A DNA stretch of 7,324 bases, taken from contig JACZXM010000139.1 of assembly GCA_022571615.1 (NCBI GenBank), positions 1-7,324 on the forward strand, in the 5' to 3' direction. How positions within the stretch are numbered: position 1 is the stretch's first letter; every line of letters begins with the position of its first letter. The notes beneath the pieces were generated by a model. The model was given only the letters and a program-made list of their open reading frames with translations, did not search any database and was not told the DNA's origin. This stretch comes from Acidobacteriota bacterium (GTDB lineage Bacteria > Acidobacteriota > UBA890 > WLXD01). Below, in pieces: positions 1 through 4,227 of this stretch. The translations under genes were made by a program, and so were the position numbers.

Positions 1-531
1 GCTCGCGTTGCGCTCGACAAGATCACCGACGAGCTCCGCATGGTGGGCTATGACGTGGGCAACATCGTCGACGTGATGACGCAGGCCGACGACTTTTCCT
101 TGCAGTTCGTCGGCGACATCGACACCGGAGCGGCCGACGGTCCCTGCGGGGCGGCAATCGAGGGTTCCGAGTACGGCGGAGCCGAGCGGGTCACGTACAC
201 GTTCGATACCAACACCGCAACGCTTTCGCGTGCAATCGATTGCTGGGACGGCACGGTATGGATCGCAGGATCGGCCGCGGCGCCGGTGTTGACCGATCTC
301 GATGTCCTGACTCCGATCTTCCAGTTCATGGACGCCACCGGCACCACGATCCCACTGGGCGGCGGCCCACTCGATGCAGCGCAACGTGGCCAGGTGCGCT
401 CGGTGGTCGTGGTGTTTGACCTCGTCGATTTCGACAAGACCCAACAGATGGGCGATGCCCACACCAATCTCGTGTTGCAGACGCAGGTGAGATTGCACAA
501 CCTCGAGGTCCCGCCGGAGGCGAGCGAGTAG
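1..531 (+). CDS. PilW-like type IV pilus minor pilin, 3' part
   Basis: The reading frame is open from base 1, so the gene begins outside the window; 176 codons are visible. The visible protein opens with ARVALDKITDELRMVGYDVG. This matches the amphipathic end of the long N-terminal helix of type IV pilin-like minor subunits, in the usual pattern of Ala, Leu, an Ile/Asp-Leu-Arg and an (A/V)GY turn. A beta-rich globular head follows, with the strand ERVTYTFD, two cysteines at visible residues 49 and 81 that could form a disulfide, and a C-terminal strand LQTQVRLHNLEV. That last strand resembles the terminal 'l.t.VrlRNl' strand of PilW-type minor pilins. Such proteins are cleaved by prepilin peptidase and form part of the priming complex at the pilus tip; the cleavage site lies upstream of the window. 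The assignment is by pattern recognition. A type II secretion pseudopilin is the main alternative. The next gene starts 10 nt downstream on the same strand. Confidence 0.7.
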   Translation, partial: ARVALDKITDELRMVGYDVGNIVDVMTQADDFSLQFVGDIDTGAADGPCGAAIEGSEYGGAERVTYTFDTNTATLSRAIDCWDGTVWIAGSAAAPVLTDLDVLTPIFQFMDATGTTIPLGGGPLDAAQRGQVRSVVVVFDLVDFDKTQQMGDAHTNLVLQTQVRLHNLEVPPEASE

Positions 532-541
532 GTCTAGAGGA

Positions 542-1426
542 ATGACGCCGTCCACTCCCACCTTCCGATTCGACTCGGTCTCGTTGCTGCGCAACCTTCT
601 CCTGATGTGCGTGAGCATCGAGCTACTGTTCTTCGCGCTCGACTACCACGTCAATTACGCCGGCCTCGGCAGCGGTTCGATTCGGAGGCTCTTCAGCACC
701 TCCCGTGAAGACAGTCTTCCCGCCTGGTTCTCGATCATGCAGACAGCGATGGTGGCCCTCACCGTCTGGCTCGTCTATCTGCTGGTGCGCCGCCTCGGCA
801 CGCGTTGGCAAAGGGCCGGCTGGCTGACGCTGGCGCTGTTCTTCAGCTATCTGGCGTTCGACGACGGCGCGCGCATCCACGAGCGCGTCGGCACTGCGTA
901 CCATGAGTACTTCTCGCAAGCCAGCGCCACATTCGGTGCCCGGACGCTGGAGCTGTTCCCCAGCTACCGCTGGCAGATCGTCTTCATGCCGATTTTCGCC
1001 AGCATGGGCGTATTCATGTTCGTGTTTCTGCTCGGCCAGCTCCGCGGCTGGAAGCCGAAGGTGGTGGTTTTTCTCGCCCTCACCTGCCTTGCGGGGGCGG
1101 TCGCGCTCGATTTCCTGGAAGGGCTGGACGAGGACCACTGGCTTAACCCCTACACCGCCATCGCCAATACCTGGCAGCTCGATTACTGGAGCGCACGAAC
1201 ATTCGGCAGAAGCCCCTACGCGACCCTGGTGCACTTCTCCAAGTCGATCGAGGAAACGGTCGAGATGTTTGCGATGACGCTGTTGTGGGTGGTGTTCCTC
1301 GGTCACTTCACCTGGCTCGCGCGGGACCTGCGAATCCGTTTCGCACCGGCGCCTGCTTGCGACCAATCTCAGGCGTCGGCTGCACCGCAAGAGTCGGTGT
1401 CATCGGCAGTCCCGCAGGCCGGCTGA
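542..1426 (+). CDS. Uncharacterised multi-pass membrane protein with FDDGARIHE motif
   Basis: A 294-residue protein with about six predicted membrane helices, near residues 16-34, 62-82, 92-106, 144-165, 173-193 and 240-260, and a soluble Ala/Ser/Pro-rich tail from about 268. Three charged motifs sit at helix ends: LAFDDGARIHERVG (104-117), ALDFLEGLDEDH (188-199) and SIEETVEM (235-242). Asp, Glu and His residues near the bilayer in this arrangement suggest a metal or proton site. The combination recalls uncharacterised bacterial membrane proteins with 'LDE..iHE' and later 'lEE.lEm' motifs, but I cannot name the family or function. The ATG at 542 follows the minor pilin stop by 10 nt, so the two are probably co-transcribed. 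The purine stretch AGAGGA directly abuts the ATG, too close for an ideal ribosome binding site, so initiation may rely on coupling to the pilin gene. No clearly better in-frame start is visible. Confidence 0.75.
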   Translation: MTPSTPTFRFDSVSLLRNLLLMCVSIELLFFALDYHVNYAGLGSGSIRRLFSTSREDSLPAWFSIMQTAMVALTVWLVYLLVRRLGTRWQRAGWLTLALFFSYLAFDDGARIHERVGTAYHEYFSQASATFGARTLELFPSYRWQIVFMPIFASMGVFMFVFLLGQLRGWKPKVVVFLALTCLAGAVALDFLEGLDEDHWLNPYTAIANTWQLDYWSARTFGRSPYATLVHFSKSIEETVEMFAMTLLWVVFLGHFTWLARDLRIRFAPAPACDQSQASAAPQESVSSAVPQAG

Positions 1427-1427
1427 G

Positions 1428-1571
1428 TCAGGAGGCCTTCGGGAGCGCCTGCACCTCTCCCTCCGGCTGGTGCAGCAGCCACCATTCCTCGGCGCCGCCC
1501 GGCGTCCCACGGAGACCAGCGCTCGACACCGACGCCGCGGCAGTGCCGGCGACCTGTGTTGACGCGGGCAT
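1428..1571 (-). CDS. Possible small ORF converging on the membrane-protein gene
   Basis: This is a 47-codon minus-strand ORF from ATG at 1571 to TGA at 1428, whose stop lies 1 nt past the stop of the + strand membrane-protein gene. The frame also stays open back to a GTG at 1670, which would give about 80 residues and would almost meet the PCMT start head to head. Third positions are strongly G/C-rich, as in real genes here, and the composition is protein-like, with GGAEEWWLLHQPEGE near the C-terminus. The competing frames are Arg-, Ser- or Pro-rich and look like shadows. Neither start has a convincing Shine-Dalgarno; only AAGAAGAG precedes the ATG. I do not recognise the product. Otherwise, this 249-nt gap (1427-1675) holds nothing I can support. 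Confidence 0.25.
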   Translation of the reverse strand: MPASTQVAGTAAASVSSAGLRGTPGGAEEWWLLHQPEGEVQALPKAS

Positions 1572-1675
1572 GAGGCTCTTCTTGGCTTCTTTACCGTCAA
1601 TCTTCGCCGTCCGCCCAGCGGCGGTTTCATCCTGGTAAGATCGGAGGATCCTCTGGAAGCTTACCGGCACCGCAA

Positions 1676-2437
1676 ATGACGATGAATCGGTGGCGAGCCC
1701 TCGCCACGATGTTGGTTGTGATCGTTGCCGCCAGCACGCTCGGCGCGGCCGGCAGGACCGGCCCCTCCACTGGCACCCAGGACGCCGACGACGAGGAGGT
1801 CGAGTTCGCACACGCGCGCGCTGAACTGGTCCGTACCCTGCGGAGGCAAGGTATAGAGGACGACCGGGTGCTCGAGGCGATCGGTCGAGTGCCTCGTCAC
1901 GAGTTCGTGGGCAGCGACCTGCGCCACGAGGCCTACGGCAACTACCCGCTTCCCATCGGTCACGAGCAGACGATCTCCCAGCCCTATATCGTGGCGCTGA
2001 TGAGCGAGGTGCTCCATCTACAGCCGGGAGACCGAGTTCTGGAGATCGGCACCGGTTCCGGCTACCAGGCCGCGGTTCTCTCCGAGATGGGCTGCGAGGT
2101 CTACAGCATAGAAATTGTCGCCGAGCTCGCCGAAGCGGCCTCAAAGACCCTGAGCCGACTCGGGTACGAAAGCATCCACCAGCGCGTCGGAGACGGCTAC
2201 CTGGGCTGGCCCGAGCGGGCTCCTTTCGAGGCGGTGATCGTGACTGCCGCACCCATCAGCATTCCACGGGCCCTCGTGGATCAGCTCGCCGCCGGCGGTC
2301 GCATGGTGCTCCCCATCGGCGAGCAGTTCGGCAACCAGACGCTGACCGTGGTGCAAAAGGACGCGACGGGACGAGTCTCGACCCGCGAGATCGCTGCGGT
2401 TCGCTTCGTCCCGATGGTCAAACAGCGTTCGCAATGA
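1676..2437 (+). CDS. pcm: Protein-L-isoaspartate O-methyltransferase with N-terminal signal peptide
   Basis: PCMT uses S-adenosylmethionine to methylate the carboxylate of isoaspartyl residues, starting their repair. The 253-residue protein contains the family hallmarks: PIGHEQTISQPYIVALM (93-109), the SAM-binding motif VLEIGTGSGYQAAVL (121-135), the acidic end of the second strand at YSIE (143-146), GDGYLGWPERAPFEAVIVTAA (172-192), and AAGGRMVLPIGE (205-216). RFVPM near the C-terminus is also typical. Residues 1-26 form an Arg-then-hydrophobic signal peptide (LATMLVVIVAASTLGAAG) with a possible cut near AAG. A polar Asp/Glu linker follows before the catalytic fold begins at about residue 42. 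No plausible in-frame start lies between the signal and the fold, so export looks genuine, which is odd because SAM is cytoplasmic. ATG 1676 is used here; ATG 1682 is equally possible, and neither has a strong ribosome binding site at normal distance. It is transcribed convergently with the DUF72 gene. Confidence 0.93.
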   Translation: MTMNRWRALATMLVVIVAASTLGAAGRTGPSTGTQDADDEEVEFAHARAELVRTLRRQGIEDDRVLEAIGRVPRHEFVGSDLRHEAYGNYPLPIGHEQTISQPYIVALMSEVLHLQPGDRVLEIGTGSGYQAAVLSEMGCEVYSIEIVAELAEAASKTLSRLGYESIHQRVGDGYLGWPERAPFEAVIVTAAPISIPRALVDQLAAGGRMVLPIGEQFGNQTLTVVQKDATGRVSTREIAAVRFVPMVKQRSQ

Positions 2438-2446
2438 CCGTCCACC

Positions 2447-2465
2447 GGGCTACTAGCGCTAGCCC
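2447..2465. terminator. Hairpin between convergent genes, possible bidirectional terminator
   Basis: The arms GGGCTA (2447-2452) and TAGCCC (2460-2465) form a perfect 6-bp stem around a 7-nt loop. A 10-bp palindrome, CTAGCGCTAG (2453-2462), overlaps it and offers an alternative fold. The hairpin sits in the 21-nt gap between the stops of pcm (2437) and the DUF72 gene, and includes the latter's TAG. The position suits a terminator serving both strands, but neither side has a T-tract, so it may only protect 3' ends. Confidence 0.35.
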
Positions 2466-3166
2466 TGGCTGCCGGTTGCGAGATCCAGGAACTGCCTGGC
2501 CATCCGCGGCCCGGCGCCCTCATCCTCGTGCTTGAAGAACACGAACGCCTCGCTCCAACCGGTGTCGAGCACGCGCTGCACCCACCCCGCCATGGCCTCG
2601 TCGTCGTAGTTGTCACGGCGCAAGCGCAGGTAGCCCCATCCTGCTGTGGGCACGAACGGGACCTCGATCTTGCCGCCATCGGCAATCACGAGTGCGGCGT
2701 CGTGTCGCCGCAGAAGATCGAATACCTCGTCCGCGAACCATGAGTGGTGCCGGAATTCCAACGCCACCCGCTGGCCGGACGGAATCCGTTGGAGGAAGGC
2801 GTCGAGCCGCCCCAGGTCGATCTTGGCGTAAGGAGGCAACTGGAACAGGTGCGCCCCAAGGCGTGGCCCCAGAGGCAGTGTTGTATCGAACAGATATCTC
2901 AGCAGGTCGTCGACCTCGTGCAACCGCGCGTGGTGGGTGATACGGCGGCTGGCCTTGAGGACGAACCGGAAGGGCTCCGGGCTCGCTTCGGTCCACGCCT
3001 GGACCATTTTTGCCGACGGCATCCGATAGAACGTGTTGTTGACCTCCACCGCCGGCAGCTTGCTGCAATAGTGCTCGAGCATGCGCGAGGCCGGGAGATC
3101 GGAGGGATAGAAGTTGCCCTTCCATGCCTTGTAGGAGTATCCACTCGTCCCCGACAAGAGTCTCAT
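2459..3166 (-). CDS. DUF72 (YecE-like) TIM-barrel protein
   Basis: A 235-residue protein with the full set of DUF72 landmarks in order: GTSGYSYKAWKGNFYP (6-21), AVEVNNTFYRMPS (39-51), FRFVLKASRRITH (66-78), LGPRLGAHLFQLPP (99-112), RVALEFRHHSWF (133-144), WGYLRLRRDNY (177-187) and FVFFKHEDEGAGPRMA (208-223). Members are TIM-barrel proteins; the biochemical role is not settled, and phosphoesterase or nucleic-acid-related activity has been suggested from structure and context. The frame is open further upstream to 3283, but the first in-frame ATG that gives the canonical N-terminus is at 3166. It is preceded by GAGGAG about 5 nt upstream and lies 1 nt after the stop of the XRE gene, so the two are almost certainly one transcript with coupled translation. 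The length is slightly short but complete for the family. Confidence 0.93.
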   Translation of the reverse strand: MRLLSGTSGYSYKAWKGNFYPSDLPASRMLEHYCSKLPAVEVNNTFYRMPSAKMVQAWTEASPEPFRFVLKASRRITHHARLHEVDDLLRYLFDTTLPLGPRLGAHLFQLPPYAKIDLGRLDAFLQRIPSGQRVALEFRHHSWFADEVFDLLRRHDAALVIADGGKIEVPFVPTAGWGYLRLRRDNYDDEAMAGWVQRVLDTGWSEAFVFFKHEDEGAGPRMARQFLDLATGSQG

Positions 3167-3167
3167 G

Positions 3168-3404
3168 CTACTCCTCGTCAGACTCGGTTGGAGAGTCCGC
3201 GTCGGCGGCGTGCTCGAGCAGATCGCCGGGCTGGCAGTCGAGCGCACGACAGATCGCCGCAAGGGTGGTGAACCGGATGGCACGTGCTCTTCCGGTCTTC
3301 AGGATCGACAGGTTCTGAGGCGTCAGTCCAGTCTGGTCGGCCAACTCCTTGAGCATGCGCTTGCGGCGCGCCAGCATGACGTCGAGGTTGACGATGATCG
3401 GCAT
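3168..3404 (-). CDS. Small XRE-family repressor, YozG-like
   Basis: A 78-residue single-domain Cro/CI-type helix-turn-helix protein. It starts MPIIVNLDVMLARRK; the HTH covers about residues 18-37 (LKELADQTGLTPQNLSILKT), followed by the stretch GRARAIRFTTLAAICRAL and the ending DCQPGDLLEH. The tail from residue 66 is acidic. This pattern (I-V-N-L-D near the start, 'NLSILK.G.a.airf.TL.aICraLdCqPGDLLe') belongs to the small regulators commonly encoded directly downstream of DUF2975 membrane proteins. It probably binds DNA as a dimer and may repress its own promoter at 3541-3569. Its ATG lies 2 nt after the stop of the upstream mini-ORF and lacks a close strong ribosome binding site, suggesting reinitiation from that ORF. 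No toxin partner is visible. Confidence 0.92.
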   Translation of the reverse strand: MPIIVNLDVMLARRKRMLKELADQTGLTPQNLSILKTGRARAIRFTTLAAICRALDCQPGDLLEHAADADSPTESDEE

Positions 3405-3406
3405 GC

Positions 3407-3499
3407 TCAGACCGTTAGCGATGCCTCTTCCTTTAGATCGCAGGCGATGCTCATGAGGTGGCCGATGACGATGTTGGCCACCCCCGAAAGCGTGCTCAT
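3407..3499 (-). CDS. 30-residue mini-ORF resembling the C-terminus of DUF2975 proteins
   Basis: ATG at 3499 to TGA at 3407 encodes 30 residues: a hydrophobic stretch (GVANIVIGHLMSIA, 6-19), then DLKEEASLTV at the C-terminus. DUF2975 membrane proteins typically end in a last membrane helix followed by an 'LreEq.LTV'-like tail and are encoded just before a small XRE gene. This ORF keeps the tail, the position and the 2-nt spacing to the XRE gene, but lacks the other helices. An in-frame TAA lies about 30 nt upstream of the ATG, so the frame cannot be extended into a full protein. AGGG lies 8 nt before the ATG, and a promoter lies upstream, so it is likely translated. It may be a deletion remnant serving as a leader for XRE translation or a genuine one-helix peptide. 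Resemblance to DUF2975 is from memory of the family. Confidence 0.5.
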   Translation of the reverse strand: MSTLSGVANIVIGHLMSIACDLKEEASLTV

Positions 3500-3521
3500 C
3501 GCCACACCCTGTTTTTCACGA

Positions 3522-3569
3522 GTGAATTAATGACAAACGTTAATTACACAACGAAGAACAAGATGTCAA
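3522..3569 (-). promoter_or_regulatory. Promoter and candidate XRE operator for the mini-ORF/XRE/DUF72 cluster
   Basis: Reading the minus strand, a perfect TTGACA -35 box (3569-3564) is followed by TGTAAT (3548-3543, five of six consensus matches but only 15 nt away) or the weaker TAATTA (3546-3541) at the ideal 17 nt. The -10 region is part of an inverted repeat: AATTAA (3525-3530) and TTAATT (3540-3545) around a 9-nt spacer, extended by GTG (3522-3524) and CAC (3547-3549) with one unpaired base. This AT-rich island stands out from the GC-rich surroundings. A repressor bound there would block RNA polymerase, so autoregulation by the downstream XRE protein is a natural inference. Confidence 0.5.
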
Positions 3570-3597
3570 CCCAGCGCCCCTTGCTGCCGCTGTTGGC

Positions 3598-4227
3598 TCA
3601 GCGATCGTGCAGGGACCTGCCGCCCTTGTACAGCAGCCACACGGCCACCATTTGCACAACGTGGTACAGGTCGTTGTGGTTGAAGTGACGGTGCAGTGTG
3701 AGACCGCTCTGCTGTACGGCGGCGCCGATGAACGAGAGCACCACCCCGGCACTGATCCACGCCGCGCTCGCTCGCCCACGTCGCAACTCCCAGAGCTGTA
3801 TCACCAGCACGATCGACATCGCCGGAACATAGTCGTAGATGACGTAGAGGAACGCGTCGTGGTTCAGCATCCACCACCAATACCCGAGTAGCTGGGCCGT
3901 CGCCAGCCACAGGAGCAGCCGGCGCGCCCGCTCTTGCAGGGATGACAACGCCGTCGAGGCGACGAAGAAGAACGCCATCAGGCCAACCGAGTAGACCGTC
4001 ACCTTCCACAGGATCGCATCGGCGGTCTCACCAACCGTCAGGCGCAGGCCATGCGAAATCCCCCCCGTGGCGGCACCCAGAGCCATGCTCGCCATGGCCG
4101 CCGCCAGCAGGCGTGCGGAGCGCCGCGAGCTCTGCGGCCGGTCGCGCCACAACCGATAGGCGAACAGCGCGCCCAGGCACGCCAGCACCAGATCGGTCGC
4201 CATCGTCATCGGCTCGGTAATGCGCAT
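3598..4227 (-). CDS. Seven-helix membrane protein with HNDLYH motif
   Basis: A 209-residue integral membrane protein with about seven predicted helices, near residues 10-27, 38-55, 72-95, 103-121, 126-147, 155-174 and 187-202. A Ser-His pair (GISHG, 56-60) lies at the end of helix 2. A histidine-rich segment, HRHFNHNDLYHVVQ (179-192), leads into helix 7. Other polar residues near the membrane are NHD (122-124) and YDY (131-133). The layout loosely recalls the CREST superfamily of membrane hydrolases (alkaline ceramidases, PAQR receptors), which uses Ser, Asp and His from helices 2, 3 and 7, but the exact signature is not met. I think it belongs to a family of uncharacterised proteins with 'NHNDLYHviQ' endings. 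The frame is open upstream to 4461, but that part overlaps the cyclophilin domain and is out-of-frame shadow. The ATG at 4227 overlaps the previous stop (TGATG), so translation is coupled. Confidence 0.8.
   Translation of the reverse strand: MRITEPMTMATDLVLACLGALFAYRLWRDRPQSSRRSARLLAAAMASMALGAATGGISHGLRLTVGETADAILWKVTVYSVGLMAFFFVASTALSSLQERARRLLLWLATAQLLGYWWWMLNHDAFLYVIYDYVPAMSIVLVIQLWELRRGRASAAWISAGVVLSFIGAAVQQSGLTLHRHFNHNDLYHVVQMVAVWLLYKGGRSLHDR

Noticed and set aside
623..1390. Long minus-strand ORF opposite the membrane protein
   Set aside because: Its composition (many Arg, Glu, Gln, His) is typical of an antisense shadow of a GC-rich gene, and the + strand frame has clear membrane helices.
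1559..1641. TTGACG (1559) and TAAGAT (1636) as a promoter for pcm
   Set aside because: The two boxes are far outside the 15-19 nt spacing range and neither has a partner at the right distance.
1572..2252. Minus-strand ORF continuing through pcm
   Set aside because: The part overlapping pcm is Arg/Ser/Pro-rich shadow; only the segment below 1670 has gene-like composition and is reported separately.
3167..3283. Longer N-terminus for the DUF72 protein
   Set aside because: It would overlap the XRE gene, and the canonical DUF72 start (MRLLSGTSGYSY) with GAGGAG upstream begins at 3166.
3168..3404. XRE gene as the antitoxin of a toxin-antitoxin pair
   Set aside because: No toxin-like partner is adjacent; DUF72 is not a known toxin, and the protein fits the DUF2975-associated YozG type better.
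3572..3592. Weak hairpin (CAGCG/CGCTG, 11-nt loop) downstream of the seven-helix gene
   Set aside because: Only five base pairs, a long loop and no T-tract; not distinguishable from chance in GC-rich DNA.
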